Below are positions 17,005-25,354 of a stretch of DNA of 64,000 nucleotides, in pieces. Source of the DNA: Salegentibacter lacus (GTDB taxonomy: Bacteria; Bacteroidota; Bacteroidia; Flavobacteriales; Flavobacteriaceae); NCBI RefSeq assembly GCF_020164555.1, contig NZ_JAIQZB010000017.1, positions 1-64,000 of the forward strand, written 5' to 3'. The position numbers and the translations under genes are program-made. Each line of letters opens with the position of its first letter. Position 1 is the first letter of the stretch. The notes beneath the pieces were generated by a model. The model did no database searches, was not told the origin of the DNA, and was given only the letters and a program-made list of their open reading frames with translations.

Positions 17005-18750
17005 CTAATTTTTAATGCTAATCTTACTGGTGAATTCTATATTGTCAGAAGAGATTAGTTTCAGGATATAGATGGCGTCCTGCAATCCCGAAGTGGGTAC
17101 GGTATAGTTAACACTTCCTACTGGCATTGTTTTATTATATATCATTTGTCCGTTAAGATCATATAACAATATTTGTTTTAAATCAGATTGCACCATCTGT
17201 ATCTCCAATTGCGCCTTTAGATTATTTTGAACAACCAAGGCTTCAGGAATTAAAAATTCTAATTCTTCTTCTGGCAGTTCAGATTGCAAATTATCTTCTT
17301 TTTCTTGAATAAAACTAATAAAAAATCGGTTACTATAGTTTCCTTTTGGTAAATCTATTGATAAAACACCTTCATCTAAACGATTATAGGAATCTATTTC
17401 GGCGTCAAAAAGATAAATGTTTTCTGTCTCAAATTGCCTGAAATCATTCAGGTTGAAAGTCAAATGAGAATCTTCAGATAAATTAATCAGCAACGGAATT
17501 TTATCATTCTTTCTAAACGGTCTAACCTGAATATTATAAAACGCTTCTTCAATATTCCAGCCTACATCATTTTCCAGAACCCCATAAACCTTAGCATCCA
17601 TCGCCCAATCGGCATCTTTAGAAGAATCTTCCCGAAAAGCTAAAAGCAAGGGGCGGGTGTAAAGATCATTAAATGCTACATTGAGTTTTAGTAACGGGAT
17701 CTCACTTCTTTGCTGATTTTTAAATTCTGAAGTTTGAGAATTCTCTTTCTGAAATCTCCGTTGGGAATTTTTAAAATGGATGAAACCGTTGTTTCTGCCT
17801 CTTACCATAAAACCTTGGGCAATGGGAGAATATTCGCGAGCAATTTCACTGCCGGTTTCCCCGGAATTTCCGGTTTCTTCTCCGCCTCCATTATAAGTTT
17901 TAAAAACTGCAGGAGCATAAGCATTAGCACCGGGAGAATAAGAGCCATAACCGCCTTCATAGTCTTTTAGATCGTGTGAGTTACCATTGGTTCTGGAATC
18001 CCAGAAATAAGCAATTCCTGTACTAACCGGATTTTCCAGTAAAAAACTTTGTAAATGCAGCGCTGAAGGATAGGGGTTGCCCACTAAAACGTTTTGGTCT
18101 TCATTAATTGGGACTTTAATTTCACCATCATTAGGTAAACCTCTAAAATCGTAGCGTTGCTGGTTACCGGGGTTATTTTCTACACCATTAATAAGCCTGT
18201 GGTCGGTACCATTTACACCTTTCATGCTAAAGCCTTCTCCGGGTTCAACATCAAAATTAACGCCTACATATTGCCAATCAGAATATTCGGTGCCGGAATA
18301 TTTATAGATCCATCGACGGGAAATTTTTAAAGGATTGGAACTGCCTTCTAAGCCGCCTGTAACTTGAACGGGGTTGCTGTTGGTTTTGCTTTTTGGTTGA
18401 AAAATCATTGAACCGAATTGATTCGGACTAATATTGTCTTTTACCGGAAGCGCCCAATAATTATAATCGAAAGCGTTTGAGGTGCCTTCCTGAAAAACTG
18501 AGATAAATCCGTTCCCCGAATTTAGATTTGTGCTTTTTTCTCCTTGCAGTAATTGTGATTCTTTTCGAAGATAAATGCTCGCTTCCGTTTCAGGAGAGTT
18601 GTTTTTTTTCAGGTTAATTTCATCTTCAACATACAAAAAGCGATCACTAAGATAAATATACGAATCTCCGGTTATGGAGGGCGAAATGTGCAATTGTGCA
18701 TTTCCGTAGTAAAAAGAGAAAATAAAAGCTAAGAAGTATATTTGCCTCAT
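17005..18750 (-). CDS. T9SS type A sorting-domain surface protein
   Basis: A 581-residue secreted protein with signal peptide (IYFLAFIFSFYYGNA-Q) and a C-terminal type IX secretion sorting domain of about 75 residues (EIQMVQSDLKQILLYDLNGQMIYNK ... AIYILKLISSDNIEFTSKISIKN, abbreviated here), which directs export across the outer membrane and attachment to the surface. The body has repeated segments typical of flavobacterial T9SS cargo (GNPYPSALHLQSFLLEN, IAYFWDSRTNG, IAQGFMVRG). No catalytic domain is recognised. First gene of an operon with DUF2752 and CCC-motif membrane proteins. Confidence 0.85.
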   Translation of the reverse strand: MRQIYFLAFIFSFYYGNAQLHISPSITGDSYIYLSDRFLYVEDEINLKKNNSPETEASIYLRKESQLLQGEKSTNLNSGNGFISVFQEGTSNAFDYNYWALPVKDNISPNQFGSMIFQPKSKTNSNPVQVTGGLEGSSNPLKISRRWIYKYSGTEYSDWQYVGVNFDVEPGEGFSMKGVNGTDHRLINGVENNPGNQQRYDFRGLPNDGEIKVPINEDQNVLVGNPYPSALHLQSFLLENPVSTGIAYFWDSRTNGNSHDLKDYEGGYGSYSPGANAYAPAVFKTYNGGGEETGNSGETGSEIAREYSPIAQGFMVRGRNNGFIHFKNSQRRFQKENSQTSEFKNQQRSEIPLLKLNVAFNDLYTRPLLLAFREDSSKDADWAMDAKVYGVLENDVGWNIEEAFYNIQVRPFRKNDKIPLLINLSEDSHLTFNLNDFRQFETENIYLFDAEIDSYNRLDEGVLSIDLPKGNYSNRFFISFIQEKEDNLQSELPEEELEFLIPEALVVQNNLKAQLEIQMVQSDLKQILLYDLNGQMIYNKTMPVGSVNYTVPTSGLQDAIYILKLISSDNIEFTSKISIKN

Positions 18751-18758
18751 AATTCCTG

Positions 18759-18766
18759 TAACTTTG
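18759..18766 (+). promoter_or_regulatory. Putative -7 box for the small membrane protein/Smr operon
   Basis: TAACTTTG matches TAnnTTTG, 60 nt upstream of the ATG at 18827 and just outside the divergent T9SS gene. The -33 TTG is not at standard spacing. Confidence 0.4.
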
Positions 18767-18826
18767 CAGAAAATACAAGAACCGTTATTTTAAGCATTTT
18801 ATAAATAAGGGATAACAGGTAAAAAA

Positions 18827-19024
18827 ATGAATAATTCTCAGGTAATAAATACAATTTTAATAGTAGTAGGTGGTGCACTTTTAATCTATGCGATTGCAGT
18901 TGAAAATGCTCACGCCTATTTTAAAATTGGGGGACTCATAGTAATTATGCTCGGTCTTTACCGGGCTACAAATTTTTGGGTAGCTACCAAAGACGATCAC
19001 AAGGAAGACGAAAATAACGAATAA
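18827..19024 (+). CDS. Small two-helix membrane protein
   Basis: A 65-residue protein with two hydrophobic helices (VINTILIVVGGALLIYAIAV and FKIGGLIVIMLGLYRATNFWV) and a charged, acidic tail (DDHKEDENNE). The stop codon overlaps the start of the Smr gene (TAATG), so the two are translationally coupled. The same small protein next to an Smr protein is familiar from flavobacterial genomes, but no function is known. Confidence 0.75.
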   Translation: MNNSQVINTILIVVGGALLIYAIAVENAHAYFKIGGLIVIMLGLYRATNFWVATKDDHKEDENNE

Positions 19025-19569
19025 TGGAGCTTAAAAAAGGGGATAAAGTCGCGGTTTTAGATGATGTGCTGGAAGGTTATGTAATAAAAACCGAAGCCGG
19101 CACCGTTTATATTGAAACTACCGATGGTTTTGAAATGGAATTTTCTGAAGAGGAATTAGTGAAAATTGAAACTCCTATTGAAGCATTGTCTGATGATGTT
19201 GATTTTGAAAAAGTTTTAGCTGAAAAAAAGCTGCCTCCAAAACCAAAGTCACAACGAATAAAACCTAAAGAAAGAAATCTGCCTCCAATGGAAGTAGATT
19301 TGCACATTGAAAAACTTACCGCTTCCTCCCGCGGAATGAGCAATTATGATATGCTTAACCTCCAAATGGAAACCGCCAAAAGACAAATAGAATTCGCAAT
19401 GAGAAAACGAATTCAAAAAATTGTGTTTATTCACGGGGTAGGCGAGGGCGTACTCAAAGCCGAGTTGGATTTTTTACTGGGCCGATACGATAACCTTAAA
19501 TTTTATGATGCCGATTACCAAAAATATGGTCTTGGCGCTACCGAAGTCTATTTCTTTCAAAATACTTAA
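19024..19569 (+). CDS. Smr/MutS2-C-like domain protein
   Basis: A 181-residue cytoplasmic protein. The N-terminal 50 residues form a small beta-rich domain (KGDKVAVLDDVLEGYVI; GFEMEFSEEELVKIE, like the KOW/SH3-like part of DUF2027 proteins), a Lys/Pro-rich linker follows, and the C-terminal half is an Smr domain: MEVDLHIEKL, IQKIVFIHGVGEGVLKAEL (the HGxGxGxL motif) and YGLGATEVYF. Smr domains are associated with nucleic-acid nicking, ribosome rescue or recombination control; which applies is unknown. Coupled to the small membrane protein gene. Confidence 0.85.
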   Translation: MELKKGDKVAVLDDVLEGYVIKTEAGTVYIETTDGFEMEFSEEELVKIETPIEALSDDVDFEKVLAEKKLPPKPKSQRIKPKERNLPPMEVDLHIEKLTASSRGMSNYDMLNLQMETAKRQIEFAMRKRIQKIVFIHGVGEGVLKAELDFLLGRYDNLKFYDADYQKYGLGATEVYFFQNT

Positions 19570-19578
19570 TCTACTGTA

Positions 19579-20616
19579 TTAATTTTCCTCTTCATCATTT
19601 TCTTCTTCCTCTTCGTTTTCCTGTTGCAGGTTAGTAAATTGCTGAAAAGGAATTCTTGTTACATCTAACCTTCCCAGTACATAGGAGTCAAAACGGATAT
19701 CTTCACCACTTCCATCTTGTCGAATTAAATTGAAATCTTTAATCTCAATGGTAGACCTATAACTTCTTGTAATATGATGATCTAACTGAAGATCGTGTTC
19801 AAAATTAGGCAAAGAAACTCCTTCATTTAAATAATTAGGGAGCCCATCTACTTCAGCCGTTGGTATGGGACTTAAGAAATCATCGCTATTTTCGTCAATA
19901 GCTCGTTGTACATCCTCGGGATCAATTTCGTGGCGCGTTAAAACCCCATCATTATCGTCATCAGGATCAAGATAATCGGGTATTCCATCTTCATCTGTAT
20001 CTAAATAACCTTCTGCTGTTGTAGGATCTTCTGGACTGGCATTTTTTTCAGTTGCTGTTGGTACATTATCATTGTCATCATCAATATCTAAATAATCCGG
20101 GATACCATCGCCATCAGTATCCAGGTGATTGCCATCGGGATCATAACCTTCTTCACCATTTAATACGCCGTCCCCATCGGCATCGGCATCCAGCCTTATA
20201 TCATTAAACCTAGTTCTGATTATCACAACTCCACCGGCAGAAACATACTCCTCTAAAACCCTTGGTTCACCGGGTGGAACTCCCTGACAAAAATATTCTC
20301 TACCGTTAACTTCACTGTCATAAATTCTGTATACCAGGCGATTATCCTCTCCAGATAGATTAATCTCTATATCCTCGCTAACATCTAATGTTAAGATTGC
20401 TTGCGTAAGCGTATCGTTTAAACTATTATCTTTTAATTCCAGAGACATAGATTCGTAAACATCTTCATTATTTACAGCCCAAAGCACTTTTTTATCATCT
20501 ATTTCACACAAGGTTAGGTCACTATTCTCCAAATCGAAACTGGTCACGGTAATATCCCCGTCGTCACAGGAATAAAGGGCAAAAGAGAAAAATAAAGCGG
20601 CAAGAATCTTTTTCAT
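19579..20616 (-). CDS. Lipoprotein with thrombospondin type 3-like calcium repeats
   Basis: A 345-residue lipoprotein (lipobox ALYSC, Cys at about residue 16). The middle of the protein (roughly 130-230) holds D-rich calcium-binding repeats of thrombospondin type 3 character (DADGDGVLNGEEGYDPDGN, DTDGDGIPDYLDIDDDNDN, DTDEDGIPDYLDPDDDNDG). The N-terminal part is beta-rich with a few Cys, the C-terminus is extremely acidic (poly E/D/N). Likely attached to the outer membrane, binding Ca2+; partner unknown. It converges on the Smr gene with a 9-nt gap. Confidence 0.8.
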   Translation of the reverse strand: MKKILAALFFSFALYSCDDGDITVTSFDLENSDLTLCEIDDKKVLWAVNNEDVYESMSLELKDNSLNDTLTQAILTLDVSEDIEINLSGEDNRLVYRIYDSEVNGREYFCQGVPPGEPRVLEEYVSAGGVVIIRTRFNDIRLDADADGDGVLNGEEGYDPDGNHLDTDGDGIPDYLDIDDDNDNVPTATEKNASPEDPTTAEGYLDTDEDGIPDYLDPDDDNDGVLTRHEIDPEDVQRAIDENSDDFLSPIPTAEVDGLPNYLNEGVSLPNFEHDLQLDHHITRSYRSTIEIKDFNLIRQDGSGEDIRFDSYVLGRLDVTRIPFQQFTNLQQENEEEEENDEEEN

Positions 20617-20701
20617 AATATGGTAATATATTCTAAGTGAAACAAAAATAGCGGAATTCAGGATTTTTAGGGCAGGTTCTTTTAAATAATTTTATTTCGC
20701 T

Positions 20702-20709
20702 TAATTTTG
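20702..20709 (+). promoter_or_regulatory. -7 box abutting the cysteine desulfurase start
   Basis: TAATTTTG matches TAnnTTTG exactly and ends 5 nt before the ATG at 20715. With a start site about 6-7 nt after the box, the transcript would begin at or next to the start codon (leaderless or nearly so). No good -33 TTG is visible. Confidence 0.45.
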
Positions 20710-20714
20710 CGGCG

Positions 20715-21863
20715 ATGAAAAATGTATACCTCGATTCTGCCGCAACCACGCAAATGCGTGAAGAAGTTATAAACCGAATGACCTCTGTAATGAAAGAGGT
20801 TTATGGAAACCCTTCATCTACCCATTCTTTTGGGAGATCTGCCAAGTCGCTAATAGAGCAGGCCCGTAAAACCGTTGCCGGTTATTTAAACGTAAAAGCT
20901 TCAGAAATAGTGTTTACTTCTGGCGGGACCGAAGCCGATAACCTGGCTTTAAATTCTGCCGTTCGCGATCTTGGGGTAAAGCGCATAATAACTTCAAAAA
21001 TAGAGCACCACGCAGTTTTGTATACCGTAGAGCAGCTTCAGGATTGTTTTGATGTTGAGGTAGTTTATGTTGATCTGGATTCCTGCGGAAATGTAAAAGA
21101 GGCTCATTTGGAGGAATTACTGAAAACTTCCAATAAAAAGACACTGGTTAGCCTGATGCACGTAAACAACGAAATCGGGAATAAACTGGATATTAAAAAA
21201 GTTGGGAAGCTGTGTGAAGAACACGGTGCACTATTTCATTCAGATTGTGTACAGTCGGTAGGGCATTACAACCTTGATTTTAGTGAAATGCCCGTAGATT
21301 TTACTGCGGTAAGCGCCCATAAATTCCACGGACCAAAAGGTGTTGGCTTTGCTTTTGTCAGAAAAAACAGCGGTCTAAAACCACTTATTTTTGGAGGAGA
21401 ACAGGAGCGTGGCCATCGTGCCGGAACCGAAGGCGTACATAATATTGTAGGCCTGGAAGAGGCATTAAAACTTTCATTAGATAATTTAGAGGAAGAAAAA
21501 GCTTATATCGCCGATTTGAAAGCTCACTTCATCAAAAAATTAAAAGCGGAAATCCCCGGTGTAAAATTTAACGGCGATTGTGTCGATTTAGAAAAAAGCA
21601 CATACACCTTAATCAACGTATGTTTGCCGGTACCCGCAGATAAAGCTCTGATGCTGTTATTTCAACTGGATTTAAAAGGAATTGCCTGTTCCAAAGGCAG
21701 CGCCTGCCAGAGTGGAAGCGATAAAGGTTCTCACGTTCTAAATGCATTTCTAGAAGAAGAAGATCTTAAAAAACCATCGGTGCGTTTTTCATTTTCAAGA
21801 TATAACACCAAAGAAGAATTAGATTATGTGGTGAATACCCTTAAAGAGTTTATTGAATCTTAA
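20715..21863 (+). CDS. Cysteine desulfurase (NifS/IscS family)
   Basis: PLP enzyme that takes sulfur from cysteine to make a protein persulfide for iron-sulfur clusters or thio-modification of tRNA. The 382-residue protein begins VYLDSAATTQM and shows YGNPSSTHSFGR, FTSGGTEADNLAL, HVNNEIGN, SVGH, SAHKFHGPKGVGF (PLP lysine), GGEQERGHRAGTE and the active-site loop ACSKGSACQSGS with the catalytic Cys. No iscU/sufE neighbour is present, so the pathway is not fixed. The next gene (OsmC) follows at 98 nt. Confidence 0.92.
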   Translation: MKNVYLDSAATTQMREEVINRMTSVMKEVYGNPSSTHSFGRSAKSLIEQARKTVAGYLNVKASEIVFTSGGTEADNLALNSAVRDLGVKRIITSKIEHHAVLYTVEQLQDCFDVEVVYVDLDSCGNVKEAHLEELLKTSNKKTLVSLMHVNNEIGNKLDIKKVGKLCEEHGALFHSDCVQSVGHYNLDFSEMPVDFTAVSAHKFHGPKGVGFAFVRKNSGLKPLIFGGEQERGHRAGTEGVHNIVGLEEALKLSLDNLEEEKAYIADLKAHFIKKLKAEIPGVKFNGDCVDLEKSTYTLINVCLPVPADKALMLLFQLDLKGIACSKGSACQSGSDKGSHVLNAFLEEEDLKKPSVRFSFSRYNTKEELDYVVNTLKEFIES

Positions 21864-21960
21864 AAATATTTTTTCGAAGCTGACCTGAGTCATATTTTAT
21901 AGTTTTTAAGAGCTGTTTCTTTGTACAGAAATACTCCCGTTTGGGGGAAAATATAAAGAT

Positions 21961-22413
21961 ATGGCTGAGAAACACGAATATCAGGTAGACCTTACCTGGA
22001 AAGAAGACCGTAAAGGAGAAGTTAGCTCTCCCGAATTAACCGATACTATTGAAACTGCAACTCCACCGGATTTTCCTAAAGGAATGCCAAACATCTGGTC
22101 TCCCGAACATTTTCTTGTTGCCGCGGTAGAAAGTTGTTTAATGACCACCTTCCTGGCAATTGCCGAAAACTCTAAACTGGATTTTATCAGTTTCAAATCT
22201 AAAGCGATTGGAAAACTAGATAAGGTAGAGGGAAAATTTCAAATGACAGAGATCGTTCTAAAACCGGTACTGGAAATCGCCGATGAGAATAATGCTGAAA
22301 AAGCAAAACGCATCATAGAAAAAAGCGAAAAAGCCTGTTTGATCTCTAATTCGATAAAAAGTAAAATTATCCTGGAATCTGAGATTGTAATTGTTTCTGA
22401 AGAAAAGGTGTAG
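21961..22413 (+). CDS. OsmC/Ohr family peroxiredoxin-like protein
   Basis: A 150-residue cytoplasmic protein of the OsmC family, thiol-dependent peroxidases that act on organic hydroperoxides. It shows SPEHFLVAAVESCLMTTFLAIA with the first catalytic Cys and IEKSEKACLISNSIKSKI with the second, plus the central GKLDKVEGKFQMTEIVL strand. Length is normal. It follows the cysteine desulfurase gene on the same strand, possibly co-transcribed. The 249-nt gap after it holds dispersed repeats. Confidence 0.88.
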   Translation: MAEKHEYQVDLTWKEDRKGEVSSPELTDTIETATPPDFPKGMPNIWSPEHFLVAAVESCLMTTFLAIAENSKLDFISFKSKAIGKLDKVEGKFQMTEIVLKPVLEIADENNAEKAKRIIEKSEKACLISNSIKSKIILESEIVIVSEEKV

Positions 22414-22439
22414 GAGAATATTTAATAATCAGCTTGTTA

Positions 22440-22546
22440 TCGTCACTCTGAATTTATTTTAGGGTCTAAGTTGTTGATTTTCTTAACCTCCTTACAATGA
22501 TCTTCTCCTCGTCATCGCGAGCGGATGAACGAAGTGCGGCGATCTG
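22440..22546 (+). repeat. Dispersed palindromic repeat (copy 1) plus a second repeat type
   Basis: 22440-22470 (TCGTCACTCTGAATTTATTT then TAGGGTCTAAG) matches 27 of 31 positions of the unit at 32510-32540 (opposite strand) and is related to those at 32459 and 58978. About 40 nt later, 22510-22546 (CGTCATCGCGAGC ... GCGGCGATCTG) resembles a different intergenic repeat common in Bacteroidota genomes (CGTCATTGCGAG... type). Neither codes for protein. Confidence 0.6.
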
Positions 22547-22611
22547 TTTTAATGAATTCCTGTATAAAAATTATCAACAAAACAATGTTTTCCTAAAACA
22601 ATAATTGTTGG

Positions 22612-22619
22612 TATCTTTG
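22612..22619 (+). promoter_or_regulatory. Putative -7 box of mtaB
   Basis: TATCTTTG fits TAnnTTTG, 43 nt upstream of the mtaB ATG. The -33 element is not clear. Confidence 0.45.
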
Positions 22620-22662
22620 CAGCCCTAAAAATCGTTTAACTTCTACAGAAACAGGCAGGTGT

Positions 22663-23994
22663 ATGAATAATAAGAAGGTCGCATTTTATACCTTGGGTTG
22701 CAAGCTCAATTTTTCAGAAACTTCTACCATTGCAAGATCTTTTAAAGAGGAAGGTTTTGAACGTGTAGAATTCACTGAAGAAGCCGATATATATGTGATC
22801 AATACCTGTTCGGTTACAGAAAATGCCGATAAACGATTTAAAACCATCGTAAAACAAGCGCAAAAAGTTAACGAAGATGCTTTTGTGATTGCCGTAGGCT
22901 GTTATGCGCAATTAAAACCGGAAGAACTCGCCGATGTTAATGGCGTGGACCTGGTTTTGGGAGCTACTGAAAAATTCAAGATCACCGATTACCTTAACGA
23001 TCTTACTAAAAACGATCTAGGTGAAGTACATTCTTGTGAAATTGATGAAGCCGATTTCTACGTGGGCGCTTATTCAATAGGAGACAGAACCCGTGCCTTT
23101 CTAAAAGTTCAGGATGGTTGCGATTATAAATGTACCTATTGTACAATTCCGCTGGCACGTGGGATTTCTCGAAGTGATAAACTTGAAAATGTATTAACCA
23201 ATGCTGCAGAAATTTCAGCAAAAGGAATTAAGGAAATCGTTCTTACCGGGGTAAATATTGGCGACTACGGAAAAGGGGAATTCGGCAATAAAAAACATGA
23301 ACATACTTTTCTCGATCTGGTAAAAGCTTTAGATGAGGTAAATGGTATTGAAAGGTTAAGGATTTCTTCTATAGAACCAAATTTGTTAAAAAATGAAACT
23401 ATTGATTTTGTAGCTCAAAGCAATACGTTTGTTCCTCACTTTCATATTCCTTTACAAAGTGGCAGTGACGATTTGCTTAAATTGATGAAACGGCGCTATA
23501 TGAGTTCACTTTATACCGATAGGGTTAAGCAAATCAAAGAGGTAATGCCAAACGCATGTATTGGGGTAGATGTTATTGTCGGTTTCCCCGGGGAAACTGA
23601 AGAACGTTTCCTGGAAACCTATAATTATTTAAACGAACTGGATATTTCCTATCTGCACGTCTTTACTTATTCTGAAAGAGATAATACTCCAGCAGCAGAA
23701 ATGGAAGGCGTTGTCTCTACTAAAATAAGAAAGAAAAGAAGCAAAATGCTCCGCGGACTTTCAGCTAAAAAGAGAAGGGCTTTTTATGAAAGTCAGTTAG
23801 GGAATGTATGCACCGTTCTTTTTGAAGGTGAAAACAAAGAAGGCTATATCCATGGGTTTACAGAAAACTACGTAAAGGTAAAAGCGCCATGGGATCCTGG
23901 ATTGGTAAATACACTGCATCAAATTGAATTAATATCAATAGATGAAGATGGTTTGGTTAGGTTTGAATTTGTTTCAGAAAAAATAGCGGTTTAA
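22663..23994 (+). CDS. mtaB: tRNA t6A37 methylthiotransferase MtaB
   Basis: Radical-SAM enzyme that adds a methylthio group to N6-threonylcarbamoyladenosine 37 of tRNAs. The 443-residue protein has the UPF0004 N-terminal domain with its three cluster cysteines (TLGCKLN, NTCSVTENAD, VGCYAQLKPEE), the radical-SAM domain with CDYKCTYCTIPLARG, the HIPLQSGSDDLLKLMKRRY segment, and a C-terminal TRAM domain (VLFEGENKEGYIHGFTENYVKV). KLN after the first Cys favours MtaB over MiaB/RimO. It overlaps the convergent GNAT gene by 4 bp. Confidence 0.93.
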   Translation: MNNKKVAFYTLGCKLNFSETSTIARSFKEEGFERVEFTEEADIYVINTCSVTENADKRFKTIVKQAQKVNEDAFVIAVGCYAQLKPEELADVNGVDLVLGATEKFKITDYLNDLTKNDLGEVHSCEIDEADFYVGAYSIGDRTRAFLKVQDGCDYKCTYCTIPLARGISRSDKLENVLTNAAEISAKGIKEIVLTGVNIGDYGKGEFGNKKHEHTFLDLVKALDEVNGIERLRISSIEPNLLKNETIDFVAQSNTFVPHFHIPLQSGSDDLLKLMKRRYMSSLYTDRVKQIKEVMPNACIGVDVIVGFPGETEERFLETYNYLNELDISYLHVFTYSERDNTPAAEMEGVVSTKIRKKRSKMLRGLSAKKRRAFYESQLGNVCTVLFEGENKEGYIHGFTENYVKVKAPWDPGLVNTLHQIELISIDEDGLVRFEFVSEKIAV

Positions 23995-24296
23995 ATATTG
24001 ATCCCAACCGGCAGCAGGTCTTTGTATTTTCTTCGGTTTTTGCGCATAAATTTAGCAACATCTGGGCTGGTGGGCATTACACGCGTATTTCGCTCTTTAA
24101 TTTCTTCTAAAACAGCTTCAATAAAAATATCCATATAGCCATCTTCTTTAAGAGCTTCGGGCATAAAAACTTTGGTTAAAAATATTTTTCGCTCCTGTTG
24201 CGCATATTCTATGGTGGCAAGCTGTTGATTTATGGTAGTTTCAAATTGTCTTAAGAACTCATTATCGGTAATTATAATTTCTTCGGCATTCATCAT
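23991..24296 (-). CDS. YjdJ-type small GNAT-fold N-acetyltransferase
   Basis: A 101-residue cytoplasmic protein whose layout matches the compact GNAT family PF14542: a first strand pair (RQFETTINQQLATIEYAQQERKIFL, abbreviated), TKVFMPEALKEDGYMDIFIEAVLEEI (equivalent of the TEVP..L-G.G..L core) and RVMPTSPDVAKFMRKN (equivalent of the VxPxCPFVxxxLRRH motif). The usual Gly-rich acetyl-CoA loop reads KEDGYMD, which is weaker than in active enzymes, and the motif Cys is Ser. Substrate unknown. Two adjacent ATG codons (24296, 24293) could start it. Confidence 0.68.
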   Translation of the reverse strand: MMNAEEIIITDNEFLRQFETTINQQLATIEYAQQERKIFLTKVFMPEALKEDGYMDIFIEAVLEEIKERNTRVMPTSPDVAKFMRKNRRKYKDLLPVGINI

Positions 24297-24655
24297 TTCT
24301 CTTTTTTCTGTTATGAACCATTATTACAGCATATATAATCGCTAAGCGCGATAACAATTAACTGATAAAATTTTGTTTGGATGGTTAGTGTAAAGGTAGG
24401 TAAATAAAGCCTTTAAAGTTGAATTATTAACAGCAAACAATAAAATTACAGGCTTTAAGAAATTCTCCATTATTTTTAATCTTTCGGTTGTGAAAGCCAA
24501 ATAAATAGCAGTAATTTTGAGACGTAAACTACTCTGGAATAAGCTTCCGGAGTATTTAAATGAATTATTCGATAAAAAATCGTAATACTTCAAAACTCAC
24601 TTCTTACGTAAATTTAAGGCATTAAGCCCTTGTTGAGTGTTATATACTTGTTAAA
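24297..24655. other. Gene-free stretch with a hairpin and a possible promoter
   Basis: No convincing gene. An 83-codon minus-strand frame exists but has no family resemblance. The stretch contains a TTG (24488-24490) and TAATTTTG (24512-24519) at 21-nt spacing, a plausible promoter for the alpha/beta hydrolase operon at 24656 with a long leader, and right after it a hairpin (ACTCTGGAA 24531-24539 with TTCCGGAGT 24545-24553). Confidence 0.4.
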
Positions 24656-25354
24656 ATGACTGAAGAAAACCAGTTGATTCACGTTTATTTTATGCCGGGA
24701 ATGGCTGCTAATTATTCTATTTTTGAATTTATAAAACTCCCCGAAGATCGGTTTAAAATGCATTTTTTAGAATGGATTATTCCTAAGAAGGATGAAAGTC
24801 TAAAAAATTACGCCGGGCGCATGAATAAATATATTGAACATGACAATGCGGTATTAATTGGGGTTTCTTTTGGCGGGATTATTGTGCAGGAAATGGCTAA
24901 GAGCCTTAATCTTAAAAGGCTTATTATAATTTCCAGTGTAAAGTGTAGAGAAGAGTTACCAAGACGAATGCGTTTTGCGGCCAAAACAGGTTTATTTAAG
25001 CTTATTCCCACCAGCCTGCTGGATTATGTAGATCATTTTGAAAAGATTGCGGTTGGCGATTTTATTAAAAAAAGGGCAAAGCTTTACAGGCAATACCTTT
25101 CGGTTAGGAATCAGCGTTATTTAGATTGGTCCATAAAAAATATGGTTTTATGGAATTGTGCTAAGGCCCAGAAAGGCATTGTTCATATTCACGGGGATAA
25201 AGATGAGATTTTCCCTATTAAATATATTTCAGAATGTATTACTGTAAAAGGCGGTACTCATATAATGATTTTGAATCGTTATCGTTGGTTTAATAAATAC
25301 CTTCCTGAAATAATCCTTTCAGGAAATATTGAAAATAAAAATAAATTAATATGA
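24656..25354 (+). CDS. Alpha/beta hydrolase
   Basis: A 232-residue cytoplasmic hydrolase. Visible elements: YFMPGMAAN (oxyanion region), LIGVSFGGIIVQEM with the nucleophile Ser in G-x-S-x-G, HIHGDKDEIFPI with the acid Asp, and KGGTHIMIL with the catalytic His. The cap region is Lys/Arg rich and short. The substrate cannot be told. The gene overlaps the next one, a lytic transglycosylase, by 4 bp, and cls follows, so an envelope-related operon of three genes is likely. Confidence 0.85.
   Translation: MTEENQLIHVYFMPGMAANYSIFEFIKLPEDRFKMHFLEWIIPKKDESLKNYAGRMNKYIEHDNAVLIGVSFGGIIVQEMAKSLNLKRLIIISSVKCREELPRRMRFAAKTGLFKLIPTSLLDYVDHFEKIAVGDFIKKRAKLYRQYLSVRNQRYLDWSIKNMVLWNCAKAQKGIVHIHGDKDEIFPIKYISECITVKGGTHIMILNRYRWFNKYLPEIILSGNIENKNKLI

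Noticed and set aside
24342-24593. Minus-strand frame of 83 codons in the 24.3-24.65 kb gap
   Set aside because: No family resemblance, runs through a hairpin and a promoter-like element of the opposite strand; most likely chance.
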